Shown: positions 44,036-52,860 of the stretch, piece after piece
Numbering within the stretch: position 1 is the stretch's first letter
Layout: each line of letters starts with the position of its first letter
Assembly: GCF_900106955.1 (NCBI RefSeq)
Contig: NZ_FNNI01000010.1
Span: 1-64,000, forward strand
Reading direction: 5' to 3'
Source of the DNA: Aidingimonas halophila
GTDB lineage: Bacteria > Pseudomonadota > Gammaproteobacteria > Pseudomonadales > Halomonadaceae
DNA length: 64,000 nt
Made by a program: the position numbers and the translations under genes
Notes under the pieces: generated by a model
What the model was told of the DNA's origin: nothing
Seen by the model: the letters and a program-made list of their open reading frames with translations, nothing else
Databases searched by the model: none

Positions 44036-44575
44036 ATGAATACCTTTTCCTCTAAAGCAGCCCTGTGGCTGGAACGCCTTTATCGAGCCTGCGGGTACCT
44101 CGCCGCATTATGTATTTTCGTCATGCTGATCGTGATCGTCATCCAGGTCGTATTGCGCTGGAGCGGCATGACCTTCCCTGGTGCCTCCAACTATGCAGGT
44201 TACCTGATGGGCACCGGCACCTTTCTGGCCCTGGCCTACACGTTTCATGAAGGTGGCCATATCCGTGTCAGCCTATTGCTGGATCGCCTGGGACGCTTAC
44301 GTCCCCTCGGGGAACTGTGGTGCCTGCTGGCTGCCGCTGGCATTGTCGGATTCATTACCTGGCACGCCGCCGACGCTGCCTATTGGTCGTATCAATTTGG
44401 CGATGTCTCTTCGGGGCAGGACGCGATGCCTCTATGGATTCCCCAGTCGCTGCTGGCATTTGGCGCCATGACCTTCACTCTGTCGATACTCGATCACTTC
44501 CTTCGCAGGCTGGCCACCATGCTTCGTTCCAAACGCGCCAATCATCACGCGACTCACGCCGCAAGGAGCCATTGA
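44036..44575 (+). CDS. TRAP transporter small permease (DctQ)
   Basis: The 179-residue protein has four membrane helices with the DctQ pattern: FVMLIVIVIQVVLRW in helix 1, FPGASNYAGYLMGTGTFLAL, HEGGHIRVSLLLD, and a last helix near residue 135. The short basic tail KRANHHATHAARSH is usual. Its stop overlaps the start of the DctM gene by one base (TGATG), so translation is coupled. Confidence 0.9.
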   Translation: MNTFSSKAALWLERLYRACGYLAALCIFVMLIVIVIQVVLRWSGMTFPGASNYAGYLMGTGTFLALAYTFHEGGHIRVSLLLDRLGRLRPLGELWCLLAAAGIVGFITWHAADAAYWSYQFGDVSSGQDAMPLWIPQSLLAFGAMTFTLSILDHFLRRLATMLRSKRANHHATHAARSH

Positions 44576-45882
44576 TGGATTTCACCGAGCTGGCCATTGT
44601 CCTGCTGTTTGTCCTGTTCCTGCTTTTGGGGTCCGGCGTTTGGGTCGCATTATCCCTGGTTGGCGTTGCCATCGTCGGTATGGCGTTGTTTACGGACCGT
44701 CCTATCGGGGCGTCGATGTACAGCACGCTATGGACATCATCGACCAGTTGGACCCTGACCGCACTCCCGTTATTTATCTGGATGGGGGAGATTCTCTACC
44801 GCACACGACTTTCCGAAAGTCTGTTTCGCGGGTTGAGCCCTTGGCTGAACTGGCTTCCCGGGCGACTCATGCACACCAATGTCATCGGGTGCACGTTATT
44901 CGCTGCGGTCTCTGGATCATCGGCCGCCACATTGACCACCGTGGGCAAGATGTCCATGCCTGAACTCCGCAAACGTGGTTACCCCGATTTCATGAGTGTC
45001 GGGACGCTGGCCGGAGCCTCCACCCTGGGCCTGATGATTCCACCCTCATTGACCATGATCGTGTACGGCGTCATCACCAATCAGTCCATCCCCAAGCTCT
45101 TCATCGCCGGGATTATTCCGGGATTGATACTGGCAGCATTATTCATGGGCTATGTCGTGATCTGGGACATAGTGAAAAAGCCAGGGATCACGAAAGAGCC
45201 GGCCATGTCGATGAAGCAGCGTCTGCATGAATCTCGCTTATTGATTCCGGTCGCGCTGTTGATCATTACCGTGATCGGCTCCATGTATTCCGGACTCGCC
45301 ACCGCAACCGAAGCCGCCGCCCTTGGTGTCGTAGGTGCCTTGCTGCTGGCCGCCATACAACGGAGCCTGACCTTTGGCTCACTGGTGGAAAGCTTACTGG
45401 GTACCGTTAAAACCTCATGCATGATCGCCTTGATCCTGGCTGGCGCCTCATTCCTGACGCTGGCGATGGGCTTTACCGGGCTCCCGCGCGGCTTGGCCGA
45501 ATGGGTGGGATCGCTGGACCTCTCCCCCTTCATGCTCCTGGTGGCGTTAATGCTCGTCTACATCGTGCTGGGTTGCTTTCTCGACGGTATCTCGGCAGTG
45601 GTGCTGACCATGGCAGTCGTCACGCCCATGCTCAATGACGCCGGGATCAATTTGATCTGGTTCGGTATTTTCGTGCTGGTCATGGTGGAAATGGCCCAGA
45701 TAACGCCCCCCGTCGGTTTCAACCTCTTCGTCATGAAAGGACTGACCAATCACAGCCTAGGATTCATCGCCAAAGCAGCCGCCCCGATGTTCTTGATCAT
45801 GGCATTGATGGCATTCCTGCTGATCGCCTTTCCGAATCTGGCCACATTCCTGCCCAGCTACATGAATGAAGCCACAATGTAA
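44575..45882 (+). CDS. TRAP transporter large permease (DctM)
   Basis: The 435-residue protein has about twelve helices and DctM hallmarks: GSSAATLTTVGKMSMPELRK, STLGLMIPPSLTMIVYGV, LGCFLDGISAVVLTMAVVTP and QITPPVGFNLFVMKG. It forms the transport path with DctQ, driven by sodium or proton gradient. It closes the five-gene operon that begins with the enoyl-CoA hydratase. No regulator or other enzyme follows on the same strand. Confidence 0.93.
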   Translation: MDFTELAIVLLFVLFLLLGSGVWVALSLVGVAIVGMALFTDRPIGASMYSTLWTSSTSWTLTALPLFIWMGEILYRTRLSESLFRGLSPWLNWLPGRLMHTNVIGCTLFAAVSGSSAATLTTVGKMSMPELRKRGYPDFMSVGTLAGASTLGLMIPPSLTMIVYGVITNQSIPKLFIAGIIPGLILAALFMGYVVIWDIVKKPGITKEPAMSMKQRLHESRLLIPVALLIITVIGSMYSGLATATEAAALGVVGALLLAAIQRSLTFGSLVESLLGTVKTSCMIALILAGASFLTLAMGFTGLPRGLAEWVGSLDLSPFMLLVALMLVYIVLGCFLDGISAVVLTMAVVTPMLNDAGINLIWFGIFVLVMVEMAQITPPVGFNLFVMKGLTNHSLGFIAKAAAPMFLIMALMAFLLIAFPNLATFLPSYMNEATM

Positions 45883-45946
45883 TCGGCCAATCTGGGTAAC
45901 CATTTCACCGGGTCAGCCATGCAGGTTGCCCCGGTGGCAAACCTGA

Positions 45947-46363
45947 TCAGTCACCGATCGACTTTCCCGGCTCCAGCACCCAGCATCGCTCGTTATGCGT
46001 GTACTTCAAGTGAGCGTAGTACGTACTGGCCTCGGGGGCAGCGATCAGGATCAGCTTGCACCGAGGGCCCAACTGCGTTTGCGTGATCGCTTGCAGTCTT
46101 TTGCCAATTCCCGACTGTTGATAATCGCGATGCACTGCCAGGTCCGAGAGATAGCAGGCATAGTGAAAGTCAGTGACACTACGGGCAATACCGATGAGTG
46201 AGGATCCGTCCCAGGCACTGACGACAAGGTTGGAATTGGCGATCATCCCTGCCATGCAGATATGGTCTTCAAGCGGTCTGCGCTCTCCCAGCGTGGAGCT
46301 TTCCAGTAAATCGATAAACTGATCCGCGGTGACAGGGGCATTGATGGAGTAATCGATGGTCAT
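45947..46363 (-). CDS. GNAT-family acetyltransferase
   Basis: The 138-residue protein has the GNAT fold: the strand ACYLSDLAVHRDYQ followed by the acetyl-CoA loop QQSGIGKRLQ, and a C-terminal ILIAAPEASTYYAHLKY. Substrate is unknown. It is convergent with the dctM gene and ends 65 bases from it. Confidence 0.88.
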   Translation of the reverse strand: MTIDYSINAPVTADQFIDLLESSTLGERRPLEDHICMAGMIANSNLVVSAWDGSSLIGIARSVTDFHYACYLSDLAVHRDYQQSGIGKRLQAITQTQLGPRCKLILIAAPEASTYYAHLKYTHNERCWVLEPGKSIGD

Positions 46364-46653
46364 ATCCGTCTCATGAAAATCCGCACTGGCAAGACAAACT
46401 GATTGGGGTACCAGAAGATACTAGCGTCTATCGGATACCTGTTACATATTGAATCCTTTTTCGATGGCGCCAGAGACAATGTCTCCTGTCCCGGCAACTC
46501 GGCGCCTCTGTCCCGTCACCATGCCGACACGGTGTTGTCGTAGGTCCAGGTCTCTGGAACTCATGCAGCAACCCTCCTGTCACGGCAGATGCAGAGCTTA
46601 TCGCGGCCTGAGCCACTTAAGTCACTCACGACCCGATTCAAGGGAGGAATCCC

Positions 46654-46980
46654 ATGAAAGCGATCACCCGTGATGACCTCAAAACCATGAACGAAACCGA
46701 GCACGAAGACTTTGTGCTGCTCAACGTACTACCGCGGGAAGCCTTCAACAAGGAGCACATTCGCACCTCGGTGAACGTGCCTGTCGGCGACCCCGAGTTC
46801 GTCGAAAAGGTCGAGGCGCTAGCCGGTCATAAGGATCGCAAGATCGTCGTATATTGCGCCGACTTCGATTGCGACGCTTCAGCCAATGCAGCCAAGAAGC
46901 TTGAGGAAGCCGGTTTCAGTCACGTCTACGACTATGAAGGGGGCACAAAGGACTGGTTCGAGAAACGGCAGGCGGCTTGA
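46654..46980 (+). CDS. rhodanese-like domain protein
   Basis: The 108-residue protein is a single rhodanese domain: FVLLNVLPREAFNKEHIRTS at the N-terminal half and the active-site loop VVYCADFDCDAS, in which the first cysteine is the persulfide carrier. It may transfer sulfur or sense thiols. The start is well supported by AGGGAGGA upstream. The upstream 290 bp hold no gene. Confidence 0.88.
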   Translation: MKAITRDDLKTMNETEHEDFVLLNVLPREAFNKEHIRTSVNVPVGDPEFVEKVEALAGHKDRKIVVYCADFDCDASANAAKKLEEAGFSHVYDYEGGTKDWFEKRQAA

Positions 46981-47232
46981 TGGCAGATAACCGCCTGTTT
47001 CAATGAACCATCATCAATCCAACAAACGGGTCTTATCGTCAGCCGCCATGGCGAACGTCCGCCATGGCGGTGTCGTGTGGTCCCGGTTTAGATTGCCCAT
47101 CGCACGCGGGCGCACTCCCTATCGGCACTTTTCGATTACGATGATGGCTGGCAAACAGCGCCAGCCTTAATCCAGGTATATGCCATCCAACAAGACGCTG
47201 ATACCCCATTCGAAACCACCAAGGAGCGTATT

Positions 47233-47475
47233 GTGAACCCCGACGACCTTGAGAAGCTGGTCATTCGCAAGATGCCATTCGGCAAGTACGAGGGCCGGTT
47301 GATTGCCGACCTGCCCGGTCCCTACCTCAACTGGTTTGCCCGGGAGGGGTTGCCGTCGGGCGAGATCGGCCGGTTGTTGAACCTGATGCATGAGATCGAC
47401 CACAACGGCCTGAGCTCGCTGCTCGATCCATTGCGTGAAAAACATGGTGGCAAAGCGCACGACGAATCGCCATGA
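47233..47475 (+). CDS. DUF3820 protein
   Basis: The 80-residue protein has the DUF3820 signature KMPFGKYEGRLIADLPGPYL and NWFAREGLPSGEIGRLL. The start is a GTG with AAGGAG about seven bases upstream. The function is unknown; the family is small and cytoplasmic. The gene stands alone. Confidence 0.85.
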   Translation: MNPDDLEKLVIRKMPFGKYEGRLIADLPGPYLNWFAREGLPSGEIGRLLNLMHEIDHNGLSSLLDPLREKHGGKAHDESP

Positions 47476-47542
47476 CATGCGGCACTCGCTGGAGTTGGCA
47501 AGCCCTTCAAACTGTTCCATACTCGAGATGACAGTCAGGCTA

Positions 47543-47556
47543 GTATCCTGTCATAC
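47543..47556. promoter_or_regulatory. shared GTAT/ATAC motif upstream of the SDR-FAH-UxaA operon
   Basis: GTATCCTGTCATAC lies 55 bases before the SDR start. The same outer GTAT and ATAC half-sites, with a spacer one base longer, occur at 55,942 and 59,015. It is a candidate operator for the FadR-type regulator at 50,972. Confidence 0.5.
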
Positions 47557-47610
47557 AATACAGCAATCACTAATCAACCATTCATAACAACGCCAAGGAA
47601 TGGTTCTGCC

Positions 47611-48360
47611 ATGCGACTCAAAGACAAGACAGCCTTGATCACTGCCGCCGGTCAGGGCATCGGGCGCGCCACTGCCGAACGCTTCGCCGCCGAAGGCGCC
47701 CGGGTCATCGCGACCGATATCAATACCGAAGCCCTCACTGAACTGGCCACGGTACCGGGTATCGAGACACAGCCCCTGGATGTGCTGGATACCAATGCCA
47801 TCGACGCCCTCGCCGCTTCGCTGTCGGCACCGGATATCCTGTTCAATTGTGCGGGGCATGTCGCCGGTGGCTCGTTGCTGGAATGCGACGAGCGTGACCT
47901 GGAGTTTTCCCTCTCGCTCAACGTCATGGCCATGTATCGCATGATACGGGCGTTCCTGCCGGGCATGGTCGCCCATGGGGGTGGGAGTATCATCAACATG
48001 GCGTCGGTGGCGTCCAGCCTGAAGGGCGTGCCCAACCGCTTCGCCTACGGCACCACCAAGGCGGCGGTCATCGGCTTGACCAAATCGGTAGCCGCCGACT
48101 ATATCGGCCAGGGCATTCGCTGCAACGCCATCTGCCCCGGCACGGTGGAATCGCCATCGCTGAAGGCGCGCATTGCCGAGCAGGCCCGACAGCAAGGGCG
48201 CGATGAAACCGACGTCCACCGGGAGTTCATCGCCCGGCAACCTTTGGGGCGCCTGGGCAAGCCCGCAGAAATCGCGGCGCTCGCCACTTATCTGGCAGCC
48301 GACGAATCCGCCTATACCACCGGTACCGCCCAGATCATCGATGGCGGCTGGTTGAACTGA
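47611..48360 (+). CDS. SDR dehydrogenase, 2-keto-3-deoxy-L-fuconate dehydrogenase-like
   Basis: The 249-residue protein has the cofactor loop TAAGQGIGRATAERFAAEGA, NCAGHV, catalytic Ser in MASVASSLKG, YGTTKAAVIGL, and ICPGTVESPSLKARIAEQA. The family's sugar-acid members oxidise 2-keto-3-deoxy-L-fuconate or -rhamnonate to the 2,4-diketo acid. The next gene encodes a FAH-type hydrolase that would cleave that product, and an L-fuconate dehydratase gene lies at 60,294, which together support this assignment. It is closely similar to the SDR at 27,087. Confidence 0.85.
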   Translation: MRLKDKTALITAAGQGIGRATAERFAAEGARVIATDINTEALTELATVPGIETQPLDVLDTNAIDALAASLSAPDILFNCAGHVAGGSLLECDERDLEFSLSLNVMAMYRMIRAFLPGMVAHGGGSIINMASVASSLKGVPNRFAYGTTKAAVIGLTKSVAADYIGQGIRCNAICPGTVESPSLKARIAEQARQQGRDETDVHREFIARQPLGRLGKPAEIAALATYLAADESAYTTGTAQIIDGGWLN

Positions 48361-48377
48361 TAGAGGACCTACTGACG

Positions 48378-49229
48378 ATGAAACTGTTGCGTTTCGGCCC
48401 GCGCGGCCATGAAAAGCCCGGTCTACTGGACGATCAGGGTATCATTCGCGATCTCTCCGCCCATATCAATGATCTTGCCGGTGACCATCTAAGCCGCGAT
48501 CAATTGGCCGGGCTGGCTGAACTCGATCCTGCCAGCCTGCCGGCCGTCGATGCGAGTGAACGTCTTGGCCCATGCGTGGGTCACGTAGGCAAATTCATCT
48601 GCATTGGCCTCAACTACTCCGACCATGCCGCCGAAACCGGCGCTGAAGTACCGGCCGAACCGGTGCTCTTCAACAAGTGGACCAGTGCCATTTGCGGCCC
48701 CAATGACGACGTCATCATCCCGCGCGGGTCGAAAAAGACGGATTGGGAAGTGGAACTCGGCGTGGTGATCGGAACGGAAGCTCGCTACGTCGATGAAAGC
48801 GAGGCGATGAACCATGTTGCCGGGTTCTGCGTGATCAACGATGTCTCGGAGCGGGAATTCCAGCTCGAGCGCTGCGGCAACTGGGACAAGGGCAAGGGGT
48901 GCGACACCTTCGGCCCGATGGGCCCCTGGCTGGTCACCCCCGATGAGATCAGCAATCCCCATGAACTCGCGATGTGGCTGGAAGTCGATGGCAAGCGCTA
49001 TCAAAACGGCAGCACCAATACCATGGTCTATCAGGTGCCTTTCCTGATCAGTTATCTGAGTCGGTTCATGAGCCTGCAACCCGGCGATGTCATCTCGACG
49101 GGAACGCCGCCGGGTGTCGGCATGGGACAGAAACCCCAGGTCTATCTCCAGCCGGGCCAACGCATGCGCCTCGGCATCGAGGGACTTGGCGAACAGAGCC
49201 AGAACGTGATCGCCGAGCCCGGTGCCTGA
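48378..49229 (+). CDS. FAH-family hydrolase, 2,4-diketo-3-deoxy-L-fuconate hydrolase-like
   Basis: The 283-residue protein has the FAH signature: GKFICIGLNYSDHAAETGAE, TDWEVELGVVIGTEARYVDE with metal-binding glutamates, and GDVISTGTPPGVGMGQKP. Close relatives hydrolyse acylpyruvates such as 2,4-diketo-3-deoxy-L-fuconate to pyruvate plus lactate; others are ureidoglycolate lyases. The SDR gene 18 bases upstream favours the first role. Confidence 0.87.
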   Translation: MKLLRFGPRGHEKPGLLDDQGIIRDLSAHINDLAGDHLSRDQLAGLAELDPASLPAVDASERLGPCVGHVGKFICIGLNYSDHAAETGAEVPAEPVLFNKWTSAICGPNDDVIIPRGSKKTDWEVELGVVIGTEARYVDESEAMNHVAGFCVINDVSEREFQLERCGNWDKGKGCDTFGPMGPWLVTPDEISNPHELAMWLEVDGKRYQNGSTNTMVYQVPFLISYLSRFMSLQPGDVISTGTPPGVGMGQKPQVYLQPGQRMRLGIEGLGEQSQNVIAEPGA

Positions 49230-49282
49230 TCCCTACGCGCCCGGCGCCATCGACACATCAGGAAATAGCAGGAGTCATGGAC

Positions 49283-50926
49283 ATGAGTCGAACGATTGCC
49301 AGCGACACATTCCAACAATCCAGCCTGCGTGTCCATGTCGACGACAATGTGCGTGTGGCGCTCAAGGATCTCAAGCCCGATACCGAGATCGAGGATAACG
49401 GGCGGATCATCCGTATCGCCCGGCCTATTCGTCGCAAGCACAAGTTCGCCCTGCAAGATCTGGCCGAGGGTGACACGGTGGTCATGTATGGCGTCACCGT
49501 GGGACGCGCCACCTGCCCGATCGCCACGGGCGAGGCCATTACCACCACCAACACCGAGCACTCCACCGACAACAGCCAGCCACAGGCCCGTCGCGACCAG
49601 TGGCAGGCGCCGGACGTGAGCGAGTTCGAGGGCGTCACCTTTGATGGCTATCATCGCCCCGACGGTCAGGTGGGAACGGCCAACTACTGGTTGGTCGTGC
49701 CATTGGTATTCTGTGAAAACCGCAATATCGAAGTACTGCGCCAGTGCGTGGCCGATGCACTGGGCGACGACCCCTACCGCGACTACAAGCGCATGGCCCG
49801 GGCGATGTTGCGAGGCGAACCGGTTGATACCACTTCCAGTGACGCCGGCCAGGAGCGGTTGTTTCCCCATGTCGATGGTGTGCGTTTCCTGACCCACACC
49901 CACGGTTGCGGCGGAACCGACGACGACGCTCAAGCGTTGTGTCGTTTGCTTGCCGGTTATATCTGCCACCCCAATGTGGCAGGCGCCACGGTGCTGAGTC
50001 TCGGTTGCCAGAAATCCCAGATGGACATGCTCAGCCGTGCCATCGAGGAACGCGATCCCCAGGGATTGCGACCGGTACACTACTTCGAACAGCAGGCCAC
50101 CCACAGCGAAACGGATCTGATTCGCCAGGCGCTGACGACCATCTTCGACGGCCTGGCCGATGCCAACCGTTGCGAACGGGCCCCGGCGCCACTCTCGAAA
50201 CTGACCATCGGGGTCGAGTGCGGCGGGTCCGACGGATTCTCGGGTCTGTCGGCCAACCCTATGGTGGGCGCGACCATCGATCGGCTGGTTGCGCTGGGTG
50301 GCAGTGGCATTCTCAGTGAGTTTCCCGAGCTGTGCGGTGTCGAGCACGAGTTGCTGGCCCGTTGCCGCGATGATCAGGTCGGCGAACGATTCCAGCAGTT
50401 GATGGAGGCCTATCAACGCCATGCCGATGCCGTCGGCGCCAGCTTCTCGATGAATCCGTCGCCGGGCAACATCCGCGACGGTTTGATCACCGATGCCATG
50501 AAATCGGCGGGTGCCGCCAAGAAAGGCGGCGACAGTCCGATCGTCGGCGTGCTCGACTATACTGAGCCGCAGCGTCAGCAGGGCCTGAACCTGCTCTGTT
50601 CACCGGGTAATGATGTCGAGTCGACGACGGCGCTGGTGGGCTCCGGCGCCAATCTGGTGATCTTTACTACTGGTCTGGGCACGCCGACCGGCAACCCGAT
50701 CGCGCCGGTACTGAAGGTCGCCAGCAATAGCGAACTGGCCAAGCGAATGCCGGATGTTATCGATTTCGATGCCGGACCGATCATTAGGGGCGAAGCGCAA
50801 ATCGAGGAACTGGCCGAAAGAATGCTGCAGTTGTGCATCGACACGGCCTCGGGCCGCTATCGTCCGCGGGCCGTGCAACTTGAACAACTCGATTTCATTC
50901 CCTGGAAACGCGGGGTTTCACTGTAA
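49283..50926 (+). CDS. UxaA-family altronate/sugar-acid dehydratase
   Basis: The 547-residue protein has an N-terminal SAF domain (about residues 15-90, ending ATCPIATGEAIT) and the UxaA core: VPLVFCENRNIEVLRQ, LTHTHGCGGTDDDAQALCRL, GVECGGSDGFSGLSANPMVG and NPSPGNIRDGLITDAMKSAG, with cysteines for the metal centre. Members dehydrate altronate or galactarate to 2-keto-3-deoxy acids. The ATG at 49,283 has AGGAG eight bases upstream; one six bases earlier is also possible. The gene follows the FAH gene after 53 bases. Its substrate need not be altronate here. Confidence 0.88.
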   Translation: MSRTIASDTFQQSSLRVHVDDNVRVALKDLKPDTEIEDNGRIIRIARPIRRKHKFALQDLAEGDTVVMYGVTVGRATCPIATGEAITTTNTEHSTDNSQPQARRDQWQAPDVSEFEGVTFDGYHRPDGQVGTANYWLVVPLVFCENRNIEVLRQCVADALGDDPYRDYKRMARAMLRGEPVDTTSSDAGQERLFPHVDGVRFLTHTHGCGGTDDDAQALCRLLAGYICHPNVAGATVLSLGCQKSQMDMLSRAIEERDPQGLRPVHYFEQQATHSETDLIRQALTTIFDGLADANRCERAPAPLSKLTIGVECGGSDGFSGLSANPMVGATIDRLVALGGSGILSEFPELCGVEHELLARCRDDQVGERFQQLMEAYQRHADAVGASFSMNPSPGNIRDGLITDAMKSAGAAKKGGDSPIVGVLDYTEPQRQQGLNLLCSPGNDVESTTALVGSGANLVIFTTGLGTPTGNPIAPVLKVASNSELAKRMPDVIDFDAGPIIRGEAQIEELAERMLQLCIDTASGRYRPRAVQLEQLDFIPWKRGVSL

Positions 50927-50971
50927 GACGGGCAAACGCCATGGCTGCCGGTATCGATTGATGTCGACGGG

Positions 50972-51697
50972 TCACTCGGGTACGTGGGACAGTCGCTTCT
51001 TGAGTTCCATGTAGGTGCCATAGTGCCGGTCCAGATGGCGACGCATGGCCGCCTCGGCCGCGTCGGGGTCACGCGATTCGATGGCTTCGACGATCTCGGT
51101 ATGGGCCTGGAACGCCGCCTGGTCTTCACCTTCCTGCTGTAATGCTTCGGCGCGACGGTCATCGAGCCATTCGGATAGCGCTTCGTGGATTGCATCGAAG
51201 ATGGGATTACAGGCAATCGATGCCAGTACGCCGTGAAAATCGTTGTCGGAGCGCTTGAAGCGCGCTTCATGCCCCAGAGCAACGCGATTGTCCTCCAGGG
51301 CAGCGCGCAACCGTGCGAGATCGTCGTCGGTCGCATGGCGGGCGGCATAACGGGCCAGCGAAATCTCGAACATGGCCCGTGCTTCCTGGAAGTACTGCTG
51401 TCCTTCCGATTTGACCAACAGCTGCCGTGTCACGCCGGAGAGTCGAGCCATCACGGCTTCGGCAGTGGGACGGATCACTCGCGCCCGCGTACCGCTGTTG
51501 ATGGCGATCAATCCCAGACGCTGTAGATAGAACAAGGCTTCCCGCACCGCCGGACGCCCCACGCCGAACTGCTCCATCAACTCCCGCTCTGTCGGCAGTT
51601 GATCGTCTTCTTTCAAGCGACCTTCGAGAATATCCACTTCCAACTGCTCGGCCACCTGTTCGGAGAGCGTCTTACGCTCCACCTTGTATCGGCTCAT
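50972..51697 (-). CDS. FadR-type GntR regulator (FCD domain)
   Basis: The 241-residue protein has a GntR winged HTH (LPTERELMEQFGVGRPAVRE, LFYLQRLGLIAI) and an FCD domain with metal-site residues (FEISLARYAARHATDDDLAR; FHGVLASIACNPIFDAIHE; HTEIVEAIESRDPDAAEAAM). Such regulators respond to sugar acids or other carboxylates. It is convergent with the UxaA operon and follows the dctPQM-ldh genes on the same strand. It is the best candidate to bind the shared GTAT/ATAC motifs. Strong AGGAG upstream. Confidence 0.9.
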   Translation of the reverse strand: MSRYKVERKTLSEQVAEQLEVDILEGRLKEDDQLPTERELMEQFGVGRPAVREALFYLQRLGLIAINSGTRARVIRPTAEAVMARLSGVTRQLLVKSEGQQYFQEARAMFEISLARYAARHATDDDLARLRAALEDNRVALGHEARFKRSDNDFHGVLASIACNPIFDAIHEALSEWLDDRRAEALQQEGEDQAAFQAHTEIVEAIESRDPDAAEAAMRRHLDRHYGTYMELKKRLSHVPE

Positions 51698-51768
51698 TCG
51701 TTGCCACTCCTCGATACGGCTATCTGCTGCCCTATCTTACTGTATTCGCCCCTTATCGTGCGCCTCTG

Positions 51769-52851
51769 TCATGAGCGTCTCACGGCGAGTGGCGTCAATC
51801 CCAGTTCCTCGGCCAAGCGCTCGTAAGCCGCCAGGTTGGCAGCATCCAGGGGGATACCTTGCGCATCGCGACGCGCCTGGCAGCGCCATTCGCGATCCCC
51901 CGGTGCCATCACCTCAGTCCCGTCGAGAGCCGGCTGCGATCGCAGGTCGTCCAGATACGTGCGCATGCTGGCCTGATAGGTCTCACGATCGCTGAAGGCA
52001 TCTGGCCGCATGGCCAGGAAAAAATGACCGACACCGCGAGGGGTCGACATGTCGGGCCCTCCCATGGGCAGCAACCGGAAACCGTTCTGCATGCCGGTCA
52101 GCGTGGAACTCAGCACTTCCACCATGCCCGCCAGACCGGCGCCCTTGAAGCCGAAGTCAGCCCCGCCCAGTGGTAGCAACGAGGCCACTTCTGCAGGGTC
52201 GCACGTCACTTTTCCCGTCGCATCAGCGGCCACATCCGGTGGCAATGCACGACCGATGGCGCCATATTGCTGCACCCGGTTCCAGGGAATGGAACTGGAC
52301 GCCATGTCGAGCAGATAGGGAGGTTGCCCCTCGACCGGCGCCGAAAAAGCAATCGGATTCGTGCCATGGAACGGTGCCTTGCCATCATGCAGGCGAACGA
52401 AGGGATCGGAATTGCATACGGTCATGCCTATCAAGCCCCGTTCGGCGGCAGCGAGAGCGTAACACCCCGCCGCCCCGAAGTGCGAGGAGTGGCCGACCGC
52501 CACGGCCCCCATACCGACCTCATCGGCCATCGAGCAGGCATGATCCATCGCCGTGTAACCGGCCAGGTGCCCGAAACCGTCGTCAGCGTCCAGATAGCCG
52601 ATCGCCGGCAATGGCTGGGTGAAACGCATCGACGGACGCGCCGTGATACGTCCACCGCGCACCGCATTGACATAATGTGGCAGTAAACGAAGACCGTGAC
52701 TGTCCACTCCCATGCTCGAGGCCGTCAGCAAGGCCCGGGATACCGCCTCGGCGCTGGGGGTATCGACATCGCAGCGCCGTAGTACGTCATGCATGAAGGC
52801 TTGCAGGTCGGCCGCATCGACGCGAGCCACATCATCGTTTTCCGCTTTCAT
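51769..52851 (-). CDS. Ldh-family NAD(P)-dependent dehydrogenase
   Basis: The 360-residue protein is a malate/L-lactate dehydrogenase-family oxidoreductase (type 2, not Rossmann): SSMGVDSHGLRLLPHYVNAV with the catalytic histidine, GHSSHFGAAGCYAL, NSDPFVRLHDGKAPFHGTNP, and FGFKGAGLAGMVE-like substrate loop. Relatives reduce or oxidise 2-oxo/2-hydroxy acids such as 2,3-diketo-L-gulonate. The second ATG at 52,851 has AAGGG six bases upstream; the first ATG two codons earlier is alternative. It is directly downstream of dctM, so it probably acts on the imported acid. Confidence 0.87.
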   Translation of the reverse strand: MKAENDDVARVDAADLQAFMHDVLRRCDVDTPSAEAVSRALLTASSMGVDSHGLRLLPHYVNAVRGGRITARPSMRFTQPLPAIGYLDADDGFGHLAGYTAMDHACSMADEVGMGAVAVGHSSHFGAAGCYALAAAERGLIGMTVCNSDPFVRLHDGKAPFHGTNPIAFSAPVEGQPPYLLDMASSSIPWNRVQQYGAIGRALPPDVAADATGKVTCDPAEVASLLPLGGADFGFKGAGLAGMVEVLSSTLTGMQNGFRLLPMGGPDMSTPRGVGHFFLAMRPDAFSDRETYQASMRTYLDDLRSQPALDGTEVMAPGDREWRCQARRDAQGIPLDAANLAAYERLAEELGLTPLAVRRS

Positions 52852-52860
52852 CGTCATCCC

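Noticed and set aside
49142-50422. 426-codon minus-strand frame
   Set aside because: Lies wholly opposite the UxaA gene, whose family motifs are clear; no motif of its own.
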